This document shows, one piece after another, positions 20,001 to 29,959 of a DNA stretch of 43,131 nt. A model generated the notes under the pieces. It was not told where the DNA came from. It saw only the letters and a list, made by a program, of their open reading frames with translations, and did not search any database. Within the stretch, counting starts at the first letter, position 1. Every line of letters starts with the position of its first letter. Source of the stretch: Treponema sp. (GTDB taxonomy: Bacteria; Spirochaetota; Spirochaetia; Treponematales; Treponemataceae). The DNA lies in NCBI GenBank assembly GCA_024402565.1, contig JAKSTM010000013.1, forward strand, positions 1 to 43,131. Direction: 5' to 3'. The position numbers and the translations under genes were made by a program.

Positions 20001-23000
20001 AGACAAATCTTTTCAGATGCATCGGCTGCAGTATTCTTTTTTTCTCCTGATGCAAACAAATCAGAATCTTTCAGGAAGAATGCTCTAAATATTGAATCCA
20101 CTCTGTCACGATTATTTCCTGTTTTTGAAGACTTAAGAGAACGTTCATCTGTAGCGCCTGCTGTTGCAACAGGAGAATAAATTTCTGTCATTACCCCTGT
20201 GTATTTTGATGCAACAAATTCAGAAACTTCCAGATCGCCAACTTTTGAATCTCCTGTCTTATTGTTATAAGCCACGAAATTCTGTTGACCAGCAGACATT
20301 CCGTCTACACCACGTTTCAGAACCATCATCATTTTTTCAGTACTTTTTAAGTTTCCACCTACAAATTCAGGAATAACTGCAAGTCCACTCTTAACAGTGA
20401 AACCATCTGTATCAAGCGCAACTTCGGAAGAAAGATCAGCAACATCAGTAAGGTTATTTTCTTCTCTGTACCGGTCATAAACTCTTATTTCATTTTTCGA
20501 AATTTTCTTGTCTTTGTTCAAATCTGTACCGAGTCGGATTTTTGCAAGACGTGGAGCATTATTACTTACATTTGTATGAACAATACCATGCGATTTATTT
20601 CCGGCCTTATCAAAGACAACAAAATGAATTTCAAGAGGACCGTCCGGAATATTTGTACTGTCAATTGATGCATCCCATGTGTATGTTGAACCTGCTTTTG
20701 TATAAGACTCAACCAGTTCGTCACCATCACTTTCCAAATATATTCCATTCTTCTTAGTATCATTTGTCTGATCGATGCTCAAAGTTGCATAAACCAAATA
20801 TGCTTCCTTATAATTCACAGGACAAGGCGAATCAAACTCTATGCTATTTCCTGAAATATTTGTAATACGACGATAAACTCCACCAATTTTTACAAGGCCG
20901 CCTTTACGAACGTTTGCATCTGGAGCCGCAGACAATGTCATGGAAAGTTCAGAATTTCGTGTAAGGCCAGTTACCTTCTTAAGAGGCAGATTATCTGTTG
21001 GATCAATATAAACACCTGTATTCTGAGTAGTTCCTACTGTCAGTGTTGTTCCAGACAAAGTAGCTGTTTCAAGATTTGTACGCTGTTTTTCTTCACTTAC
21101 AGCTTTCATCACATTGTAAATTCTATCCACAGTATTATTTGATGAAGCACCACGACGAACTACATAGAATGCAACACGTTCAAATCCAGAACCTGATTCA
21201 TCAATTTTACCAGCAATTGTGAAAGCACCATCACTGTTCTGTACTTTTACATCTCCAGCATTTAATACATTTCCACTAATACTTCCTTTGTGAATTTTTA
21301 TGTCACCATTATTTTCATCAGTTGAAGTTACAGTACCTTCTGTAAAGGTTGGAGCTGTGTTATCAATATTCAAAGAATATTTCATCTTTGACTCTTTAGA
21401 CCCATTTGAATCGTTATCATAGGCGACAATATTAATTCCCCATGATCCGTTTCCAGAAACAGGAATAGAAACAGAATATCCGTTTGGAATTGAAGTTTTA
21501 CTAATTCCTGAAGAATTCACAGAACCTGAAACATCAATTTCTTTAATTCCATTATTATCAGTAATATTTCCTTCCAGGAACCAGTTTGAGCCACTTATAT
21601 ATTTATCTTCCTGATAAGCCTGAGATGCAATCAAAGTACTTCTTTGTGCATTGTTATACTGATTCAAAATAAAGTCTTCAAAAACAGGAACGGAATTGTT
21701 TACAGAAATATGAAGTGTTGTACTCCATGACGAAACCAACTGACCACGTTCAGTTCCGCTATTTAATTCTGCAGAATCTACAGCCAGTACGCGGACAGCA
21801 AGACATTTATTTGTTGAGTTTCCAGTCTTTCCAATTTCAAGATCATTCAACAACAAATTTGTTCCATCTTTTGCGCCAAGTTTTACAATCTTCTGCCAGC
21901 TCTGTGTACCATCTGCTTTAATTCCATAATATGTGACACTATTATTTGTAAAGCTTTCAACTTTTATTCCAAGAAGATCTGCATATGTTTTTCCTGTGTT
22001 TGCAGAATCTGTACATGCTGTTTCGAGCCATTTTTTATCGGAAGGATTTGTTGTTTCATCGTCTGTGTAATTGAAGACTCCGTCTCCATTTACATCCAGC
22101 TGAAGCCATACTGCATCTACGCCTTCGTTATCTGTTGCGTTTCCTGAAACAATAACGTTTCCTCCCATAACAACATATTTTGTTGTTGCATTCAAAACTG
22201 TGTCTTCTACAGGATATGTAATATTTACACGAGGTCTGTCGCCGTCAGGATTGTAAAGAATACGATTTTCTTTTGAATATCCTACATTTCCAACAACGTC
22301 TGTAATTTTAAACCAGATTGGAATACTAAAGAGGCCTGAACCGGTTGATGTCTCATAACCGCTATAATCAGAATGCATTGTATCTGCAACATTTCCTTCA
22401 CCCCTTACAACAGAAAGAGGAAGTTTGTTAATTCTCCATTGACCGCTAGCAGACATGATAATGCTTTCATCACTATTCGATTCATTTGATGTTTTCCAGC
22501 CAGAAGAAATTGCAGATGGGGCTGTATCTTTTTCTGAATATTTTGGAATGTAATATTCTATACTTTCAACACCAGTGTTAACATCTTTATCATCCTGAAC
22601 GAAACCTGTGTAAGTCACTTCACCAGTAACCATCTGACCGCTACCAGGGCTCTGACTGGAAATTGCGTCTTCTCCTGGTGCCCTATTATCAATAATTACA
22701 GTTCTGATTATCTGTTCACTTGTAAGTCCAGAAGGTTCTGTAACCTGAATACTAATATTCTTAAGTCCATTTAATGTTGTGAAATCAATTCCATCTGCAT
22801 AGAATTCATCAGAACCTGTTTTTGACATATTAATGTCAGCGCCGAAGCCTTTCAAAACAGCTTTGAAATTTTCATCATTAAAGCTTGTTACTGTATCTGT
22901 TGCCTTAATATAAATTTTTCCGCTTGGACGTTTTGTTCCTCCAAGTTTTGTATTATTTGTAAGCTCTCCTTTATCTTCGTCAGAAATGTGAAGATAAACT

Positions 23001-26000
23001 TTGTTATCAATAATTGTTGGAGGTGTTGTATCAACACTGAAGAAAAGAGCAACATTTGAAATACTGATATCATCACTTCGATACTTCAATTTTGGTACAG
23101 AAAGAATTGCAGTTGCATCTGGTTCTGAAGATGAAACTACATACACTTCTGGATTTGAGTTTTCAACTTTTGCATATGAAGCAGGAACTTTAAATTCTGT
23201 TCCACTCTTATCAGTAATATTCAGAATAATTGAATAGTTACCTTCACCACTAACAGAAGCTTTCCATTTTCCGTTTTCATATACAGCATCTGTCCATGTA
23301 AAATCCTTCCATTTTGTTCCTTCGGAATCCCATGTAGTGTCATTCTTTACAATGTTCTTTGAACGATCCAAAGGAATAGCAAAATATTTCACTGTAAGAT
23401 CAGTCTGCTGCGAACCATCATCATCTTCCACTGTAAAGAGAATATCTTTTGTACTAAGTGTACTTGGACTTGAAGGGTTAATATTAACCTGATCAAAAGT
23501 AACTACAGGGCGGTCATTACTCTGATTTACTGTAAATGTAAGTTTTGCAAAACCATTTTCTGTAGTCGGTGCAGGAGTTATATTTCCAGCCGAATCAGTG
23601 AAGGCCACATACATATCAACAGAAACATCAGTTCCTGTTGAATTAAATTTTGTAGTATCTATATTACCGATCGTTTTTTTATCTGCACTAAATGTTAATG
23701 CACTTCCATTTGTTTCAGTAGTAACTTCATTCCAGTCTGTGTCCGAAGTTTTTTTCCAATATACTTTTGGATTAGCCGAATCAAGTCCATTCAATTCATT
23801 TACTGAAACAGTAATAGAAGTTAGTTTATTGTCATAAGTTGGTTGGGCCGGATAAGTAACAACCGGTGCCTTCTGATCCAGAACAAATGTTCCAGCAGTC
23901 TTTACTTCAGAAAGATTTCCGGCAACATCTTTTACCTGAATGTAAATTGTGTAATTCTTTGAATCAGAATCGGAAGGTACATCATCAACAACATAAGATT
24001 CTGACACTGATGTATTTACTGATTTATCACTCTGAGATGAAACAGGAATTTCAGTTGCATTTGACATATCGGAAGAAGTTGAAATATATGCTTTTTCCAG
24101 ACCTGATGTAACATCCTTTGTATTAAATGCTACAGTTATATTTTTATTATTTGTAATAAATGAATTTGTTTTTCCATTTAAACTTAAGGCACTTACTTCT
24201 GGTGCTGTTGTATCAACGTGAACAGTGAATGTCAGAGGTGTTGAATGTCCGGCTTTATCTTTTGCTACAATCGTAACACCGGTTTCTCCTTCTGGAAGTC
24301 CTGCCATTGTTGTTTCAAAACTTGAAGCCATTGTAAATGTTCCAGGCTTTCCATCAGGATTTACTGTATTTGTAATATTAACATCACCAACTGAATTGAA
24401 ATTCTCTTCTGTTACAGAACCAGCTTCACCTCTTACAGTAATGTTATTTCCAGTAAACCATTTGTTTGCAAAGTCACTATCATTCTTCTGAATATTTGTT
24501 TTTCCATCAGTTACTTGAATCTTGCTTTCATCAAATACAGGAGCCGTTGAGTCAATTTTGTAATTCAAAGCAAACTCATTTGTTCGTCCATACAAGTCTT
24601 CTATTTTGTATTCAATTTTAAAATCGCCATCAGCTAAATCAGATAATGAATGAGTAACTGTAGTTTTTGTTGAATCAAGATTAGTAGATGCTATATCATC
24701 TGACCATTCAGTTTCTGTCTGTTTTCTTGTATAAACTTTTTTCACTTCATTATCATCAGAAACATTAAGCACAATTGTATGATCCTTATCAGCAAACATC
24801 TGTTCCTGATAGATCTGACCGCCAACTGTCTGTGAAACAAATTTTGGAGACTCATTATCCACTGCGAATTTTACAAATTCAACACCAACTTTAGGAGTTG
24901 AATTTGTATCAATAATTTCGAAGGCAATATCTTTCTTTCCAGAGACTACTGGTGAATGTGGAATTTCATATTTGAAGGCTCCGCCGTTTTCAACTGTTAA
25001 AGGAGTTTTTGTATACCAATTATTTGCATCAATATCTGTGTCATTATCCAGTTCTTCCACAGGATCTACACCTGGTTTATTTTTCTCTGCGGCGCTTACA
25101 AGAGTAAATAATTTGCTATCACTTTCGTATTTATAATATTCAGTTCCCTGTTTATATTTTTTCTGTTTTTCATAAACCGCAAGAGCACTTACACCATCAT
25201 CATCTTCGGCATTTCCGTTAATTACCCAGCTTCCCATTCCGAATACATTTGCAGAATAATCTCCTGCTTTATCTATTGTAGGGAATGTTACATATGGAAT
25301 ATCTGTTGCCTGATATACATAGAATTTTTCCGTCTTAACCGATTCATTTCCGGTGCGGTCTTTTGAAATAAACTTTAATACATATTCTTTTTTGTCTGTA
25401 AGCTTTGTTGTATCAATTGTATATGTCTGATTTGTTGCAGTATTTGTTACAGTAGTAGTCAAATCAGGAGTTGTTATTGCAGTTCCTTGTGTATCATGAT
25501 TTCCATTTCCTTTAGATTCATATATTTCTAATTTAGTAGACTGATCATTAACTTTATCTACAGCATCACTGATTGTTGTCTTTACAGTAATTTTTCCGTT
25601 TACATTATCATTACGTTCATTTGTTGTAATAAATTTTGTTATTACAGGTGCTTCAATTTCTGGTCCATCTTTATCAAAGAATACAGTTACAGATTTAGCC
25701 AATGCTGTATTGTTCGATGTATCCTTTGCATTAATTGTAAACTCAATTGATGTTCCGGAAACTGTAGCGCCTGGTTTCCATGTATAAATACAATTATATA
25801 TATCTGTTGTTTCAACTCTGGAAATTGAACCTTCTACACTTCCATATACAGAACCAGCAGGATTTCCTGTAATTCCTACAGTTACATCCCTTTCATCTAA
25901 ATAAACTTCCTGAAGTTTAAACTTCAAATAAGCAATATTATTTGCATAATAAGTTCCGCGATCATTTGTAATTTCTGTTTCTGAGTCAGCTGCAGCTGTT

Positions 26001-29000
26001 ACTTTTATATCCGAAATAACAGGTGCTACACCGTGAATAATAACGTTATAGTCTTTTTCTGTTTCAGAATCTGCACCTGCTTTTCTAATGTTGTCGCGAA
26101 CTGTAACTTTTATTTTATATTTTCCGTCTTGTACAATTCCTAAATCACTTCCGAATCCACAAGCAAAAGAAGCGCCTGTAAATTTCTTTCCTGCAGGTTC
26201 ACCTTCTGTTGTAGCAGCAGGAAGCCAGTTTGTATCTCCGTCTTTCTGATAAGCCACATAAATTACTCCAATACCATCATCATCTGAAACAGCCCCGGAA
26301 ATTATGCTGCTTTGTGTAAAGAAATTCTGACGAGTAGCATTCGATTGAGATTCTATATCTTCAAACGAGGCAAACTCTGCGAAGTTTGCTGGGGTAATCA
26401 AAGGCTTATCAGTACTCTGGTCTACATAAATCATTTTTGATCTGTCTTCCAGAATATTTCCCGAACGGTCTTTTGCAGTAATAACTAAATAATATGATTT
26501 ATGATCTGTTAATTTTGTTGTATCAATCACATAATCAATCTTCATTACAGAATTATTAACTCCTGCAGTTTTTACACCTTCGGTTGTAACAGGAGTTACT
26601 CCATCTGCTTCATAAATTGAAAGATTACTTTCTACAACTTTATCACCATCGCTTAAGGTTCCTTTTATGGTAATATCACCATTTACATTATTATCTTTTC
26701 CATTTGCTGTAATAAATTTTGAAACTTCATAATCTGAAAGAACAGGCGCCGCTTTATCATAATAAAGCAGAAGTGATTTTTCTTTTGTGTTTCTAGATTC
26801 ATCTTCTGCCACAAACTTCAATTCAATTTCACCTGTTACATCACCAGGAATCCACAAATAAGATGCCTTACGTTTTGTTTCGTTTCCTTCTCCTGAAACC
26901 TGTTCAATATTTGCCGCAGGTAAATCAGCGCCGTTCACTGAAACTTTGCTCAAGTTTCCTTCATCAATTAGAACTGTCAGCTGTACAGACTTTCCTTCTG
27001 AAACATAATAATAGTTTCCGTCTTTTTCCAATGCAGTCATATTTCCGTTAATGCCTGCATTTACTACAGTTGCTGAATCATCAAATATTGGAGCCTGACC
27101 ATCTACAAGGATATTAAATTCTTCTGATTCAATTTCCTTTCCTTTTTCCAAACCAACAACATCTGTTGCACGGAACTGAATTTTATACTTTCCATCTGAA
27201 GAAATTTTTCCAGTTGGTGTTACTCCCTCTACTGCTTCCGCATAGAAAATGTAATTAAGGTTTGCTGTATTTTCTGAAACTTTTGCCCAATCGGACCAGG
27301 CACTTTCATTTCCCGCAGAGTCGATTCCTTTCACTCTTACTTCAATAAGTTTAATTCCGTCATCGTCTGAAATGCTTCCAGAAATCATATTTCCTGTTTT
27401 CAATCCAAAGCTGTTTTCTGAACGTTCCGAAACTGCATCCGACATTTTTTTCAAATTGCTGAAAACGAAAACCGGTTTATCAGATTCCTGATTTACAGTG
27501 TAAGGACTCGATGAAGTTTTTGTGATATTTCCAACGTGATCTGTATAAACTGTATCTAATCTGATTTCAGTATTGTCAGGGAGACTCAATGTATCCAGTA
27601 CGAAATTCTTTTTTGCTTCATCCAGTTTTTCTCTAATATCACCTGAAGTAAGTACTGAACCGTCTGCTATTTTTATTATTTCAAAGTACTGACCTTTTTC
27701 TGCTGCCAAACTTTCATTTTCAGAATAAGACAAAGGAATAGAAGCGGTTCCATTCAAATATTTTTCACTTACTAAAGGCGAAGGAATTCCCATTGTAACA
27801 ACAGGAGGCTCTGTATCAATCTGATATTTAATTGTTTTTGACGATGAGGTTCCAGCTGTATCTTCTACATCGATATTAATTACTACTTTATATCGACCGG
27901 CTGAAACTGGGATTGGTAATTTTCCATCTTCACCTGACAGTGACCAGCGATATGTGGTTACAGAATTTCCATCGCGGACTGGTGTTATTTCAGATTTATT
28001 GATTTTAAATTTACCTGAAAGATTTTCTTCAGTTACCAATGCTCCATCATTATTTGTTACCTCAACAGTTACTTTCGGATAATCATCAAGAACGTCTTCA
28101 CTGTCTGTCTTTACAGCAAAATCAAATTTAATTTCTTTATTATTTGGTCCAAACCAACTTTCTTCTCGTGGTAAAGTTGAATCATTTATATAAAGGAATG
28201 TAATAACCGGTGGTTGAGCACTACGTACTGCTTTAATTCCGTACCATGTTTTTCCAAGTTCTACAAAATCTTCACCAATGCCGCCTGAGCCATCATGTCC
28301 AAATACCATAATTCGATATCGGTTTGGTGTTTTTATTAACGGATTATCCAGCTTTATCGATTCTGTTAAAGTCAGAGTTAAATCTGAACTCATCTCGTTA
28401 TAATCTCTCAAGAAAATCACATCTTCTGTGCTTTCGGTCATTTCTGGAATTTTTTCATAACTAATTACAGGCGTATCGTAATTTCCCCGTGAACTTTCTT
28501 TCATACGAACCATTGCAATTCTAATATTTGAAGGACGGAATTTTACATTGTCATTTCCGGCTTCAAACATAAGTGTTAATGGAGAACCTAAAAAGGCCTG
28601 ATTAAATTCACAGTTTTCACCTGTTATTTTTTCAAAGCTGGTAATATACCATTTTGGATTAATTTCCGGATTAATTTTTAACTTACTTAATGTGTCAAAA
28701 TTTGGTGCATCGTCATCTAAGGCATATGCAATACTTGATTCCTTAAGTCCATTCAATGCATCATCCATTACAGGATTAAGTTCTATCTGCTTTTTATATT
28801 CATTCAGATCATCAATACTAATAGAAGCAAGACCAAATGCCTGAGTATTCAAATATAATTCTTTTGAAAAATTTCCTTCGCCTGTTCCTTCACCAGACAG
28901 ATCTTCTGGATTGTTATAGATTCGAGCACTATCGGAAAGCTGAATAGAAATGTATCTTTCACGAATTTCTGTTCCAAGAGGTTCGCCTTCCTGAATTCCA

Positions 29001-29737
29001 TAAATAAGGTTGTAATTTTTTGCCAGAACCTGCTTCTTTGCATCTTCCGGCATAGTTTCTGAATACTGTGCGATAAGAAGACCGTCAGCAGTCATTTCAT
29101 AATTTATTTCTGTTTTTCCAAGTTCGGTTTTATCGTTTCCAAAAGCCCGGATATATACTTTCTGAATTTCAGCATCGTCTTTTGCTTTTCCAGTAAGGAG
29201 AATTTTGTGACCAAAAGTTGAAAGATTATCTGAGTTTGTTTCTTTTCCAAGTGATGAGAGGTTTTCTACAATAAATACAGGGGCAGTATTATCGATAATA
29301 ACCGAACGGCGGTCAAAGCCTTGTTTTCCTGAGGCATCTTTTACTTCAACATCTATGAAATATTCACCGTCTGCAAGTTCCCATCCCTTATAAAGAGGAT
29401 TTTCTGTCTTTGAACAAATCGAAGCTGTCCATTTTCCATTTTCATCTATTTGAACCTGCTCTTTTTCCGAAGTATAAACAAATGTAAGTTTTTCTCCGTC
29501 GGCATTTTTCAGAGTTTTATGAGTAAGTGTAATTGATACAAAATTTACACCCTGGTCGTCCGTTGTTTTTCCGGCCAAAGTAAATGTGTCCATTACTACG
29601 GCGCCCTTTGGTGGATACAAAATCTCAACCGTTGGTGCAACAGTATCAACTGATTCTCCAAGACCAATAGTACAGGCAGCTAAAAGAAGAGCAAAAACCA
29701 CTCCACAAACAATTATAACCTTTCTTTTGAAACTCAT
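17033..29737 (-). CDS. Giant multi-Ig-domain surface lipoprotein, 4234 residues
   Basis: The N-terminus (MSFKRKVIIVCGVVFALLLAAC) is a lipoprotein signal with lipidation expected at Cys22. From about residue 31 to 3300 the protein is a chain of bacterial Ig-like modules. Each is introduced by an (D/N)xxAP(x)(V/I/F) string, such as DTVAPTV, DNTAPVF, DKAAPVL, DSTAPVF and DTTAPEV; I count about sixteen. Two EF-hand-like calcium loops are visible: DVNGDGVFNYTD (near base 22100) and DLNKDKKISKNE (near base 20510). A TIG-like strand set lies near residue 3490. The last 600 residues carry repeated hxhxYxD...xLxYxY strings (MYYDSYHQQIRFRYG, VWYDDVNQKLMYMY, AVYEQTNADLIYAYM), suggesting a beta-propeller-like fold. 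It is probably an adhesin or carbohydrate-interacting surface fibre. The ATG has AAGGGG upstream. Confidence 0.9.
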   Translation of the reverse strand: MSFKRKVIIVCGVVFALLLAACTIGLGESVDTVAPTVEILYPPKGAVVMDTFTLAGKTTDDQGVNFVSITLTHKTLKNADGEKLTFVYTSEKEQVQIDENGKWTASICSKTENPLYKGWELADGEYFIDVEVKDASGKQGFDRRSVIIDNTAPVFIVENLSSLGKETNSDNLSTFGHKILLTGKAKDDAEIQKVYIRAFGNDKTELGKTEINYEMTADGLLIAQYSETMPEDAKKQVLAKNYNLIYGIQEGEPLGTEIRERYISIQLSDSARIYNNPEDLSGEGTGEGNFSKELYLNTQAFGLASISIDDLNEYKKQIELNPVMDDALNGLKESSIAYALDDDAPNFDTLSKLKINPEINPKWYITSFEKITGENCEFNQAFLGSPLTLMFEAGNDNVKFRPSNIRIAMVRMKESSRGNYDTPVISYEKIPEMTESTEDVIFLRDYNEMSSDLTLTLTESIKLDNPLIKTPNRYRIMVFGHDGSGGIGEDFVELGKTWYGIKAVRSAQPPVITFLYINDSTLPREESWFGPNNKEIKFDFAVKTDSEDVLDDYPKVTVEVTNNDGALVTEENLSGKFKINKSEITPVRDGNSVTTYRWSLSGEDGKLPIPVSAGRYKVVINIDVEDTAGTSSSKTIKYQIDTEPPVVTMGIPSPLVSEKYLNGTASIPLSYSENESLAAEKGQYFEIIKIADGSVLTSGDIREKLDEAKKNFVLDTLSLPDNTEIRLDTVYTDHVGNITKTSSSPYTVNQESDKPVFVFSNLKKMSDAVSERSENSFGLKTGNMISGSISDDDGIKLIEVRVKGIDSAGNESAWSDWAKVSENTANLNYIFYAEAVEGVTPTGKISSDGKYKIQFRATDVVGLEKGKEIESEEFNILVDGQAPIFDDSATVVNAGINGNMTALEKDGNYYYVSEGKSVQLTVLIDEGNLSKVSVNGADLPAANIEQVSGEGNETKRKASYLWIPGDVTGEIELKFVAEDESRNTKEKSLLLYYDKAAPVLSDYEVSKFITANGKDNNVNGDITIKGTLSDGDKVVESNLSIYEADGVTPVTTEGVKTAGVNNSVMKIDYVIDTTKLTDHKSYYLVITAKDRSGNILEDRSKMIYVDQSTDKPLITPANFAEFASFEDIESQSNATRQNFFTQSSIISGAVSDDDGIGVIYVAYQKDGDTNWLPAATTEGEPAGKKFTGASFACGFGSDLGIVQDGKYKIKVTVRDNIRKAGADSETEKDYNVIIHGVAPVISDIKVTAAADSETEITNDRGTYYANNIAYLKFKLQEVYLDERDVTVGITGNPAGSVYGSVEGSISRVETTDIYNCIYTWKPGATVSGTSIEFTINAKDTSNNTALAKSVTVFFDKDGPEIEAPVITKFITTNERNDNVNGKITVKTTISDAVDKVNDQSTKLEIYESKGNGNHDTQGTAITTPDLTTTVTNTATNQTYTIDTTKLTDKKEYVLKFISKDRTGNESVKTEKFYVYQATDIPYVTFPTIDKAGDYSANVFGMGSWVINGNAEDDDGVSALAVYEKQKKYKQGTEYYKYESDSKLFTLVSAAEKNKPGVDPVEELDNDTDIDANNWYTKTPLTVENGGAFKYEIPHSPVVSGKKDIAFEIIDTNSTPKVGVEFVKFAVDNESPKFVSQTVGGQIYQEQMFADKDHTIVLNVSDDNEVKKVYTRKQTETEWSDDIASTNLDSTKTTVTHSLSDLADGDFKIEYKIEDLYGRTNEFALNYKIDSTAPVFDESKIQVTDGKTNIQKNDSDFANKWFTGNNITVRGEAGSVTEENFNSVGDVNITNTVNPDGKPGTFTMASSFETTMAGLPEGETGVTIVAKDKAGHSTPLTFTVHVDTTAPEVSALSLNGKTNSFITNNKNITVAFNTKDVTSGLEKAYISTSSDMSNATEIPVSSQSDKSVNTSVSESYVVDDVPSDSDSKNYTIYIQVKDVAGNLSEVKTAGTFVLDQKAPVVTYPAQPTYDNKLTSITVSVNELNGLDSANPKVYWKKTSDTDWNEVTTETNGSALTFSADKKTIGNIDTTKFNSTGTDVSVDMYVAFTDSAGNITPAPTTENGFAKLTFTVNQSNDRPVVTFDQVNINPSSPSTLSTKDILFTVEDDDGSQQTDLTVKYFAIPLDRSKNIVKNDTTWDSEGTKWKDFTWTDAVYENGKWKASVSGEGNYSIILNITDKSGTEFKVPASYAKVENSNPEVYVVSSSEPDATAILSVPKLKYRSDDISISNVALFFSVDTTPPTIIDNKVYLHISDEDKGELTNNTKLGGTKRPSGKIYIKATDTVTSFNDENFKAVLKGFGADINMSKTGSDEFYADGIDFTTLNGLKNISIQVTEPSGLTSEQIIRTVIIDNRAPGEDAISSQSPGSGQMVTGEVTYTGFVQDDKDVNTGVESIEYYIPKYSEKDTAPSAISSGWKTSNESNSDESIIMSASGQWRINKLPLSVVRGEGNVADTMHSDYSGYETSTGSGLFSIPIWFKITDVVGNVGYSKENRILYNPDGDRPRVNITYPVEDTVLNATTKYVVMGGNVIVSGNATDNEGVDAVWLQLDVNGDGVFNYTDDETTNPSDKKWLETACTDSANTGKTYADLLGIKVESFTNNSVTYYGIKADGTQSWQKIVKLGAKDGTNLLLNDLEIGKTGNSTNKCLAVRVLAVDSAELNSGTERGQLVSSWSTTLHISVNNSVPVFEDFILNQYNNAQRSTLIASQAYQEDKYISGSNWFLEGNITDNNGIKEIDVSGSVNSSGISKTSIPNGYSVSIPVSGNGSWGINIVAYDNDSNGSKESKMKYSLNIDNTAPTFTEGTVTSTDENNGDIKIHKGSISGNVLNAGDVKVQNSDGAFTIAGKIDESGSGFERVAFYVVRRGASSNNTVDRIYNVMKAVSEEKQRTNLETATLSGTTLTVGTTQNTGVYIDPTDNLPLKKVTGLTRNSELSMTLSAAPDANVRKGGLVKIGGVYRRITNISGNSIEFDSPCPVNYKEAYLVYATLSIDQTNDTKKNGIYLESDGDELVESYTKAGSTYTWDASIDSTNIPDGPLEIHFVVFDKAGNKSHGIVHTNVSNNAPRLAKIRLGTDLNKDKKISKNEIRVYDRYREENNLTDVADLSSEVALDTDGFTVKSGLAVIPEFVGGNLKSTEKMMMVLKRGVDGMSAGQQNFVAYNNKTGDSKVGDLEVSEFVASKYTGVMTEIYSPVATAGATDERSLKSSKTGNNRDRVDSIFRAFFLKDSDLFASGEKKNTAADASEKICLTFWDNTEETIQGQTSQNAVLYLKNMKYEMVDKVAPKVVIKPFKWVDKDDNSLYENKTTNGHIEVEGDLSNGTWGSDYTDGAPKVSGKIVFRGTAYDNVGLKKLTFSYGTTQNQINARYDSSTNTWAVYGGDNSMDSDHWHLEVYNEINATSPAAADVAKRKNFSSADAYFGQNGHKVAWEFAIDTEQFTRNVAALNQSLKVVAEDNSTDNNNGSNSSIETASTAAEEGTLTGVELDRVKNKSVYVVDVVPYITSVSTYLSGKDMSIKGSYSRTSTGKYTVRNNETAIKLYGFNLANVAADASAEVKATYYVADSQTTANTATVGAKASDTNGSYLPLTSISSLRSGNITVSVNGVKSINNVNNNNACGSYKTATRDISSESSYNDMITYAYNRMPNNISNNQLTDDVYFDIWEITPHAATAHGSLKYPVMHINPSNDQIGFGFANAGDSISFPTNDYSYRWFQKNNKDYNGTNFAYDSQGYAHTISVGLDAQMGTGVTGRMTYINSRWFENNDGSSKGVRHWDKRYSIALESVGIPNGVYIKGVLNNVTGDVGKITVDRFATPSIAVATHNNVPTVYTMYYDSYHQQIRFRYGTVNNATTARATTTGGNTTYTQYGLLNDSKSLAQVHSATNSGTANTGIETDTNESGNNYNNHRTFEASRDYYALVAGDYYYQSVFTGKDRSNRDTYSTDITIPNGKNAGDLAYSTGNNASEYYCLDVVPGNSVAADKVVMVWYDDVNQKLMYMYRTNIGIDNKADSDNRDASSAGVKSGNNVLWSVPKEIITGKLLQDCVIKVDPLGGIHIAVYEQTNADLIYAYMPSADSATVYTRTIDSYSQVGKKIAIDTAVINKTVNSTEKSYVVPYISYFSEGLSNLPKLAYLPNGIDKTSDATIKTTLTDGADLSSTLFSGTWEVSLVPTVSSTQNDNVNVGVWKTAGVRRASTVAPNGTSTAYDSSQSQKVYGNGITEYVVGYAIKDAGVGYIETAMKR

Positions 29738-29792
29738 AAAAACCCCTTGTTAAAAGAAAACAAAATTTCTCCTCTACAATTGTCGGTATGAA

Positions 29793-29828
29793 AAGATACT
29801 TTCATTAAGTACCATACATAAGTATCTT
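29793..29828. promoter_or_regulatory. 9-bp inverted repeat in the divergent intergenic region
   Basis: AAGATACTT (29793-29801) and AAGTATCTT (29820-29828) are perfect inverted arms separated by 18 bp. On the minus strand a weak promoter (TTATGT, 17 bp, TATCTT) for the giant gene overlaps both arms. The site therefore looks like an operator for the lipoprotein gene. Confidence 0.5.
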
Positions 29829-29877
29829 CCCTTAATTTTCTGTTATCTTCTGTTTCTATAGATAGTATTGATTCTTA

Positions 29878-29906
29878 TTGAATTCTCGTTTTCCTTGTTT
29901 TATAAT
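29878..29906 (+). promoter_or_regulatory. Sigma-70 promoter of the trpXYZ-type operon
   Basis: TTGAAT (29878-29883) and a perfect TATAAT (29901-29906) are separated by exactly 17 bp. The leader would be about 45 nt, with AAAGGAG before the start codon. Confidence 0.85.
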
Positions 29907-29959
29907 TATCTATCAATATTTCATTCATTTTGGTTTAAATATAAAGGAGTATAAAACAA

